From Bdellovibrio bacteriovorus (GTDB lineage: Bacteria > Bdellovibrionota > Bdellovibrionia > Bdellovibrionales > Bdellovibrionaceae), in NCBI RefSeq assembly GCF_001592735.1, contig NZ_LUKE01000001.1:372001-436000 (forward strand): DNA of 64,000 nucleotides, given 5' to 3'. This document shows, piece by piece, positions 46,545-54,622 of the stretch; position 1 is the stretch's first letter, and every line of letters starts with the position of its first letter. The notes beneath the pieces were generated by a model that was given only the letters and a program-made list of their open reading frames with translations, ran no database searches and was not told the DNA's origin. The position numbers and the translations under genes are program-made.

Positions 46545-47147
46545 CTAAAATCCAACGTTCAAGATCGGGCAGACGCTGATCAAACCCTTATTGTTAAAGT
46601 TGATCAGACCAATTTGAATACCATGTAGATTTTCCGCGATATTCACGACCCCCAGCTGAAGACCATAAACTTCCTTGGCTCTATTATAAAGACCTGCCTG
46701 CACCCCGAAGACATCCGTGAAAGGCGCATGATTCCCCGCCGCCAACTGAAGACCCACAATGTCAGAATCTGCCGACTGATAATTCATCAAGGCCACCTGC
46801 AAGCCGTAAGCGCTGACCTTATTTGTATTGATGTTGGCCACGCCCGCAAACTGAAGACCTAAAATGGTCGTCTGCCCACCCGTCTTATTAAAAAGGCCAC
46901 TCACAGCCAGCCCCGTGAAGGTTTGATCGGTGATATTTCCCAATGCACCGACATCCAAACCATAAACATTGCGATGATGTCCATATAACAGACTTAAACG
47001 AAAACCCGTGATCGTGAAGTCATCTGAAGGAAACTGCACCGGGGGCACAATCCCTACAGCCAACGGCGTGATCGTGGTCGCAGCCATGACATGGTTAGAG
47101 AAAAAAACAGCGAATACGACAAAGATGATTTTTATGTGAGTCTTCAT
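46545..47147 (-). CDS. Exported repeat protein, LA_2272-like surface repeat type
   Basis: Encodes 200 residues with a signal peptide ending at VMA-AT. The rest consists of imperfect beta-strand repeats of about 15-20 residues with the pattern V-Y-G-L-Q-L-G-V-V-N (NVYGLDVGALGN, VFGVQAGLYN, VYGLQLGVVN, LHGIQIGLIN). These resemble the surface repeat of the Leptospira LA_2272 family and probably form a beta-solenoid or barrel at the cell surface. Its length is consistent with seven or eight repeats. It is monocistronic, upstream of the S10 promoter and on the same strand. Confidence 0.8.
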   Translation of the reverse strand: MKTHIKIIFVVFAVFFSNHVMAATTITPLAVGIVPPVQFPSDDFTITGFRLSLLYGHHRNVYGLDVGALGNITDQTFTGLAVSGLFNKTGGQTTILGLQFAGVANINTNKVSAYGLQVALMNYQSADSDIVGLQLAAGNHAPFTDVFGVQAGLYNRAKEVYGLQLGVVNIAENLHGIQIGLINFNNKGLISVCPILNVGF

Positions 47148-47253
47148 AGGAGTATTGTAGGAAGTTTTGACAGCAAATCAACACTTCGTACATTACAACA
47201 GCCAAACACGCTGGCATTCCGCCTTTTTTGTTAAAATATCAGCGAAAGAATGA

Positions 47254-47505
47254 GTTTTAATTCGTGGAATGATGATTGAGCCATACCACTGGTGGGATTT
47301 TCTGCCTCAGTTGCAAAATGCATTTCCTCCACATACCTTTCATCTGCCCCATGTCCATGGGACGGGCCCCACGGGCCTGTCACTCACTTCTCAAAGTGTA
47401 AGCAAAAACCTGACGTATTTACGTCAGCAGATTAATTCTTCCACGACACGGCCTCTTCATCAGAGGCTTATTTTAAAGCTTTGCGCTTCTTGCCGTAATC
47501 TTTAA
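47254..47505 (+). pseudogene. Remnant of an alpha/beta-fold hydrolase gene
   Basis: The frame after a stop at 47251 reads VLIRGMMIEPYHWWDFLPQL then FPPHTFHLPHVHGTGP and later SQSVSKNLTYLRQQI. The pattern of a first strand ending in RG, HW, a helix with F..LQ..FP, a second strand, H/D-x-x-G-x-G and LRQQ fits the N-terminal 60 residues of small proteobacterial alpha/beta hydrolases. After that the frame turns into unrelated sequence and stops. The nucleophile elbow (GxSxG) is absent, and there is a stop just upstream with no ribosome binding site, so it is probably a truncated leftover. It may also be a false frame. Confidence 0.45.
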
Positions 47506-47520
47506 AAATACCGAAGTCAC

Positions 47521-47546
47521 CATGGCGTTCGCAGCAGAACGCCATG
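47521..47546. terminator. Perfect ten-base-pair hairpin
   Basis: CATGGCGTTC (47521-47530) and GAACGCCATG (47537-47546) pair around GCAGCA. There is no T-run, so it may be a structural element or a Rho-independent terminator relic after the gene fragment. Confidence 0.4.
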
Positions 47547-47712
47547 ATATGTGAAGCTCCCAGCGTCCGAAATCCGGGAATGCCATCCTTTAAAAATGGA
47601 CTGACCTACGCAGCCCCTCATCTAAACCATCAAAATCATTATATTTCGACTCCTCCAACATCTTGGCATTTTCGTTGCGATAAGAGGCATTTGAGACTTA
47701 TGGAGGTCCCAG

Positions 47713-48624
47713 ATGATTAAAAGCTACCTGATAATCGGAATTTTCTATCTAGCCTTTTCAACCCCAGCCTTCGCATGGGACATCGGCATTGCAAAAGGAG
47801 ATGATCCCCAATTCGTTAAAGATATAGTAGAGGGAGCCAAGCATGGCGGAACTCAAATCGCTAATGGGGCTAAAAAAGCAGGTACAGAAATCAGCAACGG
47901 AGTTCGAGACGTATTTTCTGTCGTAGGCAATGCGACGGGAATCTCCGACGTAATCGATTCAAATATGGAAACAATTATTTCAGCCGGCCGAGCAAAAGCT
48001 TGTTTAGCTACTTTATGTTACAGCGAAATTTTGAGAAAAAAACAGCTCGAAGAAGCTGAGGAAAAAGCAAAAAAACAATACGAATTGGCATTCCAGGATT
48101 ACGTTGAAAAATCTTCGCGAGCGGACCGTGAAATGAGAATTTCATCAGCAAAGAGGGCTTATGAACTCGCTAAAGCTTATTACAACCAACTGTATGAAAG
48201 ATATCAAATTGTCTTAAGCCAACATAAGGCGCTGTTCTCCATTCAGCAAGCCATTTTCGCAGAGAATGAGTATCGAAAAAAACTCGAAGAAGCGGGTGTC
48301 CAGGGTAGACGACTAGAAAACCGAGAGATGATCCCTCCAACAAACGAGTTTGTCCAAAATCGATCGCAGAATTACACCACCGCCATGCAAAAACTCAATC
48401 AACAGATGGAAGTCATTTCGGCGCAGACAGGGCGTTCACGAGAGAAGTTGCTGGCTGAATTCGTACGGATATTAGACTTTCCGACAATGAAATCTATCAT
48501 AAACGATACAAACTCAATCGGCGAGAACATGCTGAAGGAAAAAGCTGACCTAAAAATTCAGCTTCAAAAAGCACACAAAGAATTAAAAAAACAAGAAAAT
48601 AATTATAACGTGGAGTTGGCATAA
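47713..48624 (+). CDS. Exported coiled-coil protein, first gene of the toxin operon
   Basis: Encodes 303 residues. A signal peptide ends at AFA-WD (about residue 22). Residues 30-75 are Gly/Ala/Lys-rich (GAKHGGTQIANGAKKAGTEI), like a small amphipathic or flexible region. From about 100 to the end the chain is almost all charged helix with heptad-like patterns, so it should form a long coiled coil. One Cys pair (KACLATLC) lies near residue 95. GGAGG stands upstream of the ATG, and the stop overlaps the next start in TAATG. It is probably secreted together with the toxin encoded two genes on, as a carrier, stalk or helper. No named family is recognised. Confidence 0.75.
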   Translation: MIKSYLIIGIFYLAFSTPAFAWDIGIAKGDDPQFVKDIVEGAKHGGTQIANGAKKAGTEISNGVRDVFSVVGNATGISDVIDSNMETIISAGRAKACLATLCYSEILRKKQLEEAEEKAKKQYELAFQDYVEKSSRADREMRISSAKRAYELAKAYYNQLYERYQIVLSQHKALFSIQQAIFAENEYRKKLEEAGVQGRRLENREMIPPTNEFVQNRSQNYTTAMQKLNQQMEVISAQTGRSREKLLAEFVRILDFPTMKSIINDTNSIGENMLKEKADLKIQLQKAHKELKKQENNYNVELA

Positions 48625-49241
48625 TGAAATACTTTGCATTTATATTGCTAACTATGATGTCCCTTCATTCATTTGGAATGAATGACCTGGAACGAGGCGC
48701 CCTTTTTTATTCCAATCTGTATTCATATGGAACTTTCCTCCCAGACATGGAAAGCAGAATGACTCTGATCCGGCTTGAATATGAAAAAAAGAAGTCAGAG
48801 CTTAAGATGAGTTTTGAGGCCAATTTCAGAGCATCACAAATTGAACAAATCAGACATGCGATTACAATCAACAAAGAATACATCAGGTCCTTTGCCGCTG
48901 AGAAATCAATGGCTGAAGCAAAACTTAAATCTTTTTCCATCTTAGTTGGGTATGCCAAAAACCTCTTTAAGGGCTCAGTATCCCGCGAATTGATTTTGAA
49001 CGAAATCGCAATATATGCTGAAGAAGACGAATCTTTCAAAAAAGATTGGAACCAAATTCTGATTGAATCAGGCGCCCTTGAGGTCGAAAGCTCTATCTCA
49101 GAGAAAAATGAATTAATATTCTCTACGGCACTTGAAATTCAGGCACAACTTGAAGTTTTGCAAAGCTCAATTCAGATTCAAATTGATGATCTAGAAGAAG
49201 AAAATCAGCAGCTTGATGAACAGCTTAGGACGATTCAATGA
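48624..49241 (+). CDS. Exported coiled-coil protein, second gene of the toxin operon
   Basis: Encodes 205 residues with a signal peptide cleaved near HSFG (residue 18). The mature chain is a helix-rich protein with strong coiled-coil character at 45-105 and at the C-terminus (IQIDDLEEENQQLDEQLRTI). It has no Cys in the mature part. Its start overlaps the previous stop by one base and its stop overlaps the toxin start by four bases (ATGA), so all three proteins should be made in fixed ratio. It may form a complex with the coiled-coil regions of the neighbours. No family is recognised. Confidence 0.75.
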   Translation: MKYFAFILLTMMSLHSFGMNDLERGALFYSNLYSYGTFLPDMESRMTLIRLEYEKKKSELKMSFEANFRASQIEQIRHAITINKEYIRSFAAEKSMAEAKLKSFSILVGYAKNLFKGSVSRELILNEIAIYAEEDESFKKDWNQILIESGALEVESSISEKNELIFSTALEIQAQLEVLQSSIQIQIDDLEEENQQLDEQLRTIQ

Positions 49242-50668
49242 AGACATTCATCAAATTCGCGATATCGTTTTTAATCACCATCAACGCCGTTGCCACCCCC
49301 GACTCTTCGAGCGGATACATTCCAATTTTTATCGAAAGCGACGGGGATACAGAAATTAATTTTTTTGTGCCTGACAGAAACCCAGAATCATTAATCCCCG
49401 GAGAACTCTATTATTTCACGGATGGCACAAATGAATATCAAGGAATTTACAAAGGTGTGAATGAGGACGGAAGAGCACACTGGACAAACTTTGAAAAAGC
49501 GCCGACTGACGATATAAACTCACATGTCTATTCAGGTCCCTCCTTGAATGACAGGAAAAAAAACTCTGGTGTTCAAAGTCCGTTGCAATCCGCTGACTAC
49601 CTAAATTCAGATGCTCATAAAAGAGGTGTTAGCTCCGCCACGTCGACAGGCTTAGCACATGCTATTTACAAAGGAATTATTTTTACCCCAGATTACATGT
49701 CAGAGTTGGCACGAATTCAAACAGAGACGGCAAAAAATCAAGCAAAGTCGGAGGCCAACTATAAGCATATCCGTGAAACAGTAATCCAAGCAGAAGAAAA
49801 ATATAAAAATGCAATTACTGCTTTTCAAAAATCACTAACCAATCTTAACCAATCAGGTGCGTCCCACGTATACTCTATCGATTTCAAAAGTAATGACGTG
49901 GCTCTAGTCAAAGAACTAAAGTCTCTAGAACAAATCTTTCGCGCGAGCCGAACTCTAACAACAAAAGGACAAAACTCGCGGCGGTATGGATTAGAAATGA
50001 TCCGCCAATCCGATATTTCTTCTACCTTCGGCGATACGGAGGCTGCATACGCATTTAAACAATATGCGGAATCATTCGCTGACATTGTGGTCGGATTGGA
50101 TCCAGTGACGGGTCCAATTCGGGATGTTTATGAAGCGTTCACCGGTAAGAACCTCATCACAGGAGAAAATCTAGAAACAGTTGACAGAACTTTCGCCGTC
50201 TTAGGCGCCATATCTTTCGGTTTCGGATCAAAACTATCGAGAGGTATTAAGGCGATAACGAAAATCGTCGGCCGAAATACTGAAGCCATCATTCATTCTG
50301 AACGCATCGCGATACATACTGAGGAAAAACTTGGGCTCGAGAGCCGTGCGCAATACCATGCATACATAAAATATCTACGAACAAAGATGGAACGTCCTAA
50401 ATTCGAAGATCCTATTCTGTCCGAATATATGGATTGGTTTTGGCGAAGGGATGGAAAAGTCGGCAACGGAAGCACGATGGCCGCTATTCGAGCTGAGAGG
50501 GCATCTGGCAAAAAAATTGGTGGACGCTCACATACCCAGAAGGGATCTGATGCGGTAATAACGTTGACTAATTGGCTAAGGAATAATCCGAATGCGAGCA
50601 CAGCTGACCGTCGGGCTGTTGAGAATATTCTTTTGGATCTCATGGATGCACTTAAGGGAGATATATGA
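49238..50668 (+). CDS. Sec-exported polymorphic toxin with PT-TG-like pre-toxin domain
   Basis: Encodes 476 residues. Signal peptide 1-19 (cut near NAVA-TP). Residues 25-90 look beta-rich and 150-245 form a helical coiled region. Residues 278-335 (DIVVGLDPVTGPIRDVYEAF, TGKNLITGENLE, then GAISFGFGSKLSRGIKA) match the pre-toxin TG (PT-TG) domain that precedes toxin tips in polymorphic toxins. The C-terminal 100 residues, with GKVGNGSTMAAIRAE, GRSHTQKGSDAV and NWLRNNPNASTADRRAVE, look like a small toxin tip. The His and Lys/Arg-rich motif suggests a nuclease, but I cannot name the family. It is coupled by ATGA overlaps to the helper gene before it and to the immunity-like gene after it. Confidence 0.82.
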   Translation: MKTFIKFAISFLITINAVATPDSSSGYIPIFIESDGDTEINFFVPDRNPESLIPGELYYFTDGTNEYQGIYKGVNEDGRAHWTNFEKAPTDDINSHVYSGPSLNDRKKNSGVQSPLQSADYLNSDAHKRGVSSATSTGLAHAIYKGIIFTPDYMSELARIQTETAKNQAKSEANYKHIRETVIQAEEKYKNAITAFQKSLTNLNQSGASHVYSIDFKSNDVALVKELKSLEQIFRASRTLTTKGQNSRRYGLEMIRQSDISSTFGDTEAAYAFKQYAESFADIVVGLDPVTGPIRDVYEAFTGKNLITGENLETVDRTFAVLGAISFGFGSKLSRGIKAITKIVGRNTEAIIHSERIAIHTEEKLGLESRAQYHAYIKYLRTKMERPKFEDPILSEYMDWFWRRDGKVGNGSTMAAIRAERASGKKIGGRSHTQKGSDAVITLTNWLRNNPNASTADRRAVENILLDLMDALKGDI

Positions 50669-51051
50669 ATAATCAAAGAAAAATAACGGCCTTAATAGTA
50701 GCTAAATTACGCGAAGGCCAAGACAGTCTTACTGATAATATTGAACAGCGCCTTCGTGAGGTGAGCAGTTTTCCGGACAGAGTTCAAGTTCAGTTCATCG
50801 TGAGCATTTTTGCCAAAAATCCGTCGGAAACTGATTGGAAAGTTCTTTTCGAAAATATTGAAAGTCTTCTTTTAACCACAGACGAAGATCAGCTGGAAGT
50901 CATCTATCAAGATGTCCTTGAAACATTATCTAATCTTATCTGCAACCAAGTGCTAGCTCCTCACTTGGTAACTTCGGTCATTGGCCCACGCTCACGTAAA
51001 TATATAGAAGATTATGACAAACTCCTAGGGTCTAAAACTCCCGGTTTCTAA
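50665..51051 (+). CDS. Probable cytosolic immunity protein for the adjacent toxin
   Basis: Encodes 128 residues with no signal peptide. It is helical and acidic, ending PRSRKYIEDYDKLLGSKTPGF. That ending resembles C-termini of small immunity proteins in polymorphic toxin loci, though the match is by memory of pattern only. Its start overlaps the toxin stop (ATGA), the usual arrangement of toxin and immunity genes. A cytosolic immunity protein fits a toxin that would act in the cytoplasm on nucleic acid or another soluble target. A weak hairpin (TGTCCG and CGGACA, 51057-51085) follows the stop. Confidence 0.7.
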   Translation: MNNQRKITALIVAKLREGQDSLTDNIEQRLREVSSFPDRVQVQFIVSIFAKNPSETDWKVLFENIESLLLTTDEDQLEVIYQDVLETLSNLICNQVLAPHLVTSVIGPRSRKYIEDYDKLLGSKTPGF

Positions 51052-51196
51052 AAGACTGTCCGGATTCTCAGACGTAAGACGGACAACAAATCCACCTCAC
51101 TCCATAACTATTTGTAATTACTTATAAAAATGAATTGGCCACATTCCTGAGGTTGGCGGCGATCTTTGCATTAAGCGCTATGACAAAGGAGATTTA

Positions 51197-51826
51197 ATGA
51201 AAAACATCTTATTACTATCGATAGTCGCTATTTGTATCACGGCTTGTGCGCCCGATACGAAAGACCCTTATATTGGAACCAAGATATATGGGTATTCAAA
51301 TGATGTGATTTTTGAACTCGGAAACGTCCATAACGACTCAGGTAGCCTTCCTTCCCAAGTAAAAGTGAATCTCGAAAAACCTGACCCGAAATTTTCAAAA
51401 TTAAGAGTAATACCGTTTATCGAAGAAAACGCACCATATCCTCAAGACACCGTTGTAAAAATCGGATGCGACGGTGCAAGCCAGGATATGCCGGAAGTCC
51501 TAGAGGTGCATACCATCATTTTGTGTGGAGATTTGTATTTTGAAAAACAAAATCTTAACTACACAGCAAATACGATCATTTTGATTTCGGCAAATATCAA
51601 GATAGTTTCTACGTATGAAGATTTAAAATATCTTGGCGTTAATCTTAGAGCCCAATCAAAAATCATTTTAAAAGGAAGATCTGTTATAAATCTACAAGGT
51701 CGAGCTCGACCTAACAATGCAGGCCTCGAAACACCCCCTAGACTGACCATGGCCACAAAATTATTCGACGAAGAGGGGTCTCTAGAAGTGACATCAAAAG
51801 CCAACTACCTCATTTACGGAAAATAG
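51197..51826 (+). CDS. Lipoprotein with beta-solenoid-like segment
   Basis: Encodes 209 residues with a lipobox ICITAC (Cys17). The second half has regularly spaced short strands (TIILCGDLYFEKQN, NTIILISANIKIVS, KIILKGRSVINLQG), as in right-handed beta-helices or filamentous surface proteins. AAAGGAGA precedes the ATG. The next gene starts one base after the stop region, so the two are coupled. It probably sits in the outer membrane and may serve the toxin operon 145 bases upstream. Function is unknown. Confidence 0.7.
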   Translation: MKNILLLSIVAICITACAPDTKDPYIGTKIYGYSNDVIFELGNVHNDSGSLPSQVKVNLEKPDPKFSKLRVIPFIEENAPYPQDTVVKIGCDGASQDMPEVLEVHTIILCGDLYFEKQNLNYTANTIILISANIKIVSTYEDLKYLGVNLRAQSKIILKGRSVINLQGRARPNNAGLETPPRLTMATKLFDEEGSLEVTSKANYLIYGK

Positions 51827-51827
51827 T

Positions 51828-52907
51828 GTGAAAAATCTTATCGTTGCTTTTTTTGCTATTACGCTTCCCGTTCATGCTTTTTCTCAAGAAAGGTCTGTTC
51901 TACAAGGTGTCATCGAAGAAATGACGAAAAAATACTTAGAAGAAGTCTCGAAGACCTTTGTAACTAAAAAACTGGAAGAATATGCGGCCCAAAAATTGGG
52001 AATGGAATTGACCGGTCGATTGGGTACCGCGCTCGCATTCGTTAGTCTCGTCGACGGAATTATTCAATATGATAAAGCGACATCTGAAACTCAACGCTAT
52101 CAATCATTCAGTCAAACAGTTGCTTCTGGTATTTCGCTCGTCGCTCCCCCTGTTGGAGCACTAGTAGGATTAGGAGTTATGGCACAGGGGATGATGGGTG
52201 CCCTCGTATCTAAAACCTACTCACTTAAAATAGCGAAGTTGGTAAACGAAATTAGCGATCTCGAAAGAAAGTCTTCCGAATTACTAATTAAACAGGCGGA
52301 GTCGGAAAAAAATCGCTTTGCAGTTCTCCTTGCGAGATCAGAGGCAATTAAAATTTTGGTTGAGGAAAATTCAAAGATCATCGAGCGACGGTGCTCCGTA
52401 GAGCAATCCTTAGTGGCTGAAATCAACTCCTGTTTTCAGAGTGCACTTTTACAGAGATCTCTACTAAGACTATATATTAGTACAATGGCTAGAATCGCCG
52501 GATTTAACGGAAGATTTATTAATGTTATTGCTGGATTAAATCAGACTGAGATAGCCAAAATCAACGCAACCTTAAAAGCAGCCACTGATCATGTGACGAA
52601 GATTGAGTTGTCAATTCAAGAAACCGTCCTCTACCTCACAACAGCCTCGGCCCTTTTTGTTCGCGATGAGGTAAAGAAAAAATATCGCCACCTGACTTGT
52701 GAAAGATTGTTACTTTCAAACACAAAAAAGATTTTATCTTTGAAAATCTTAATAGAGAATAGCGCTCCATCAGCTGAATTACTGAGCTTTGCCATTGAAG
52801 AATACCAAATAGATCTAAAGTCCCTAGCAGAGGAATCTTGCGCAGAGGCTCTGAAGCTTTTCGATCCATCTATTCAAGCAGTTATCCAAAGCCTTCTGCA
52901 TACTTGA
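51828..52907 (+). CDS. Exported helical protein with hydrophobic Gly-rich segment
   Basis: Encodes 359 residues starting with GTG at 51828, just after the previous stop. A signal peptide ends near AFSQ (about residue 20). Residues 100-128 (SQTVASGISLVAPPVGALVG followed by LGVMAQGMMGALV) are hydrophobic and Gly-rich, flanked by long charged helices. This is the layout of helical pore-forming toxins or membrane-inserting helpers. Mature Cys are few but include a cluster around 190-205. It could insert in a target membrane and help the toxin cross it. This is inference from shape only. A strong terminator follows at 52955. Confidence 0.65.
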   Translation: MKNLIVAFFAITLPVHAFSQERSVLQGVIEEMTKKYLEEVSKTFVTKKLEEYAAQKLGMELTGRLGTALAFVSLVDGIIQYDKATSETQRYQSFSQTVASGISLVAPPVGALVGLGVMAQGMMGALVSKTYSLKIAKLVNEISDLERKSSELLIKQAESEKNRFAVLLARSEAIKILVEENSKIIERRCSVEQSLVAEINSCFQSALLQRSLLRLYISTMARIAGFNGRFINVIAGLNQTEIAKINATLKAATDHVTKIELSIQETVLYLTTASALFVRDEVKKKYRHLTCERLLLSNTKKILSLKILIENSAPSAELLSFAIEEYQIDLKSLAEESCAEALKLFDPSIQAVIQSLLHT

Positions 52908-52954
52908 CTTGTAATCGACATGGTTGTCCCATAGGATATTTCGGAACAAAAATT

Positions 52955-52984
52955 AAACAGCGTCTCAAACCGAGACGCTGTTTT
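52955..52984 (+). terminator. Rho-independent terminator ending the toxin-associated block
   Basis: AAACAGCGTCTC (52955-52966) and GAGACGCTGTTT (52972-52983) form a 12-base-pair stem with a five-base loop. A T-rich run follows (TTTTGC, partly in the stem). Confidence 0.9.
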
Positions 52985-53021
52985 GCTTCAGAGGGCCACG
53001 CAAAAATCCGATAATATCCCA

Positions 53022-53972
53022 ATGAAACTTAAATCCATCGGGACTTTTATTGGGTGTGTTTGCCTGTCGGCGTTCATTCCTTTTTTTGCGATGGGTGATT
53101 CCGACAAGATCTGCCTGATCATGACCTTTAAACAAGACCTGCAGGGCACCGATGCGGACCTAAAAAATTATCGAGATATCGCCGCCAATAACAATTGTAA
53201 GCCGGTCGAACTCAATGAAAAATTCTTTATCGACAACCATCCCAAAGAAAAAGCGCTGAAAAAGCTGCAAGCCATGTTGGGATCTAACTATACAGATGTT
53301 CTCTTCATGTATTCTGGTCACGGACATTGCCTTTCCAACGACCGCTATGCAGGCACCGAAGCGGCCTTGCCTGCAGAAGCCCTTCGCAAGCCCGGCACTC
53401 GCGGGCTGACACCAGTTTCAAAATCGGGTGTTGAAGGAAGAATGTTCGGTATGGAGTTTGGCAATTCAGATCAATGCATCACCAAGTGTCCCAAGCATAA
53501 CTTTGCTGACTGCAGGCTTGCCTGTCGAAAAATCAATAGTATTACCGACACCGACCTCGAGGCCATTTTTGCGGGCAAGAACGTTTCTTCCATCATCGAC
53601 GCTTGTGGCAGTGGATGTCAGGAAACCAAACAATTTGGTCCAAGAACTTATAATGCCTTAACCTCGACCAATGATGGCAGCACTTCTGCGGACAGCCCTG
53701 AAGGCGGAGGGCTGAATTTAAAGATTAAAGAGGTCGCAAGCTCTTCCCAAGCTTGTTTGGCAGACACCGACAAAGACGGGATGATTTCCGTTAGCGAAAT
53801 GACGTCTTACATTTCGAAATCTCCGGGCGAAAACCTGGATAAGAAAGCGTATTTCACGTCTAAGGGACAAGGCCCCCACCCCGTCCAATTGATCAAAGTA
53901 TCCAGCGATGTTTCTTGCGGAAAAAATTCAAATTCGAAAGCAAATCAAAGTTCCAAGGGTGGTGTCCAGTGA
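53022..53972 (+). CDS. Exported caspase-like (C14 type) protein with EF-hand-like loop
   Basis: Encodes 316 residues. The N-terminal 25 residues are a signal peptide or anchor (GTFIGCVCLSAFIPFFAMG). The caspase-hemoglobinase fold is indicated by His100 in VLFMYSGHGHC and Cys195 in SSIIDACGSG, at the spacing of metacaspase-like enzymes. A Ca2+-binding EF-hand-like loop at about 248-259 (DTDKDGMISVSE) follows the catalytic part. Several Cys between may make disulfides. The ATG at 53022 is preferred over one 13 codons upstream, which lies in the terminator stem. Its stop overlaps the next start in GTGA. The target is unknown; calcium control is a plausible inference. Confidence 0.85.
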   Translation: MKLKSIGTFIGCVCLSAFIPFFAMGDSDKICLIMTFKQDLQGTDADLKNYRDIAANNNCKPVELNEKFFIDNHPKEKALKKLQAMLGSNYTDVLFMYSGHGHCLSNDRYAGTEAALPAEALRKPGTRGLTPVSKSGVEGRMFGMEFGNSDQCITKCPKHNFADCRLACRKINSITDTDLEAIFAGKNVSSIIDACGSGCQETKQFGPRTYNALTSTNDGSTSADSPEGGGLNLKIKEVASSSQACLADTDKDGMISVSEMTSYISKSPGENLDKKAYFTSKGQGPHPVQLIKVSSDVSCGKNSNSKANQSSKGGVQ

Positions 53973-54619
53973 GAAAAGTACTTTTTCTTTTCATACTGCT
54001 GACAAGTCTGCCCGCTTTGGCTTTTTTGAAACTGGAAAGAGTTGATCTCACCAAAAAAAATATTGAACTGGAGTTCTTTGCCGATGGCTCTAATGTTGTG
54101 CTGCGAGACGAACAAGGTTGGGTGACCTTAAAGCTAGTGACTCTTTTGATGTTTCAAGATTCCATTTACGCCTCTTATAAAAAACCGGAAAAAGCGGCGG
54201 CTTACTTAAAACAGACTCCACCCCACTTAAATACCCTGGCACCAGTGTTAAAAGAAATTCTTAAGAAAATAAAATCCCAAAATATCAATGCCGAGCAGAT
54301 AGATCGCCTCGAGTCATTAGAGGAATCAGGCCTCCTGGATTTACAAAAAGATCGCAAAAGAACTACAGAAATTCTTTTACATGATAAGATCGCTCCTCTG
54401 CTAGCGACCGCCCCTGAAATCAAAATACTAAAAATGAATATTAATGGCAAAGAGACGCAGAAGCCCGCCAGGAGTTTAAATCCTGATGATTTCATTGCTT
54501 ACCAGCTGACAGCCTCGACCCTCGAGGTACCGCCGGCAAAGATTTACAAAACTTCTCCGGAAATTCTTTGGAACAAAAAGAGAACCCTTTTTGTGATTCC
54601 TAAAGGAAGCTCTGAATAA
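53969..54619 (+). CDS. Exported protein coupled to the caspase-like gene
   Basis: Encodes 216 residues from a GTG that overlaps the caspase-like gene stop (GTGA). The signal peptide is MRKVLFLFILLTSLPALA. The mature part has a beta-rich N-terminal segment (VDLTKKNIELEFFADGSNVV), a helical, Lys-rich middle (DLQKDRKRTTEILLHDKIAP) and a further strand-rich tail. No family is recognised. Tight coupling suggests a partner, substrate or inhibitor of the caspase-like protein. It converges with the beta-helix lipoprotein gene, four bases apart. Confidence 0.65.
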   Translation: MRKVLFLFILLTSLPALAFLKLERVDLTKKNIELEFFADGSNVVLRDEQGWVTLKLVTLLMFQDSIYASYKKPEKAAAYLKQTPPHLNTLAPVLKEILKKIKSQNINAEQIDRLESLEESGLLDLQKDRKRTTEILLHDKIAPLLATAPEIKILKMNINGKETQKPARSLNPDDFIAYQLTASTLEVPPAKIYKTSPEILWNKKRTLFVIPKGSSE

Positions 54620-54622
54620 GTT

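Larger units (their letters stand above)
47148..47712. other. Accessory-island left flank with a gene remnant and hairpin
   Basis: No complete gene is visible in these 565 bases. It contains an alpha/beta-hydrolase-like fragment (47254-47505), a perfect hairpin (47521-47546), and about 165 bases leading to the coiled-coil gene at 47713, which must hold the toxin operon promoter. I saw no convincing -35/-10 pair there. Confidence 0.6.
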
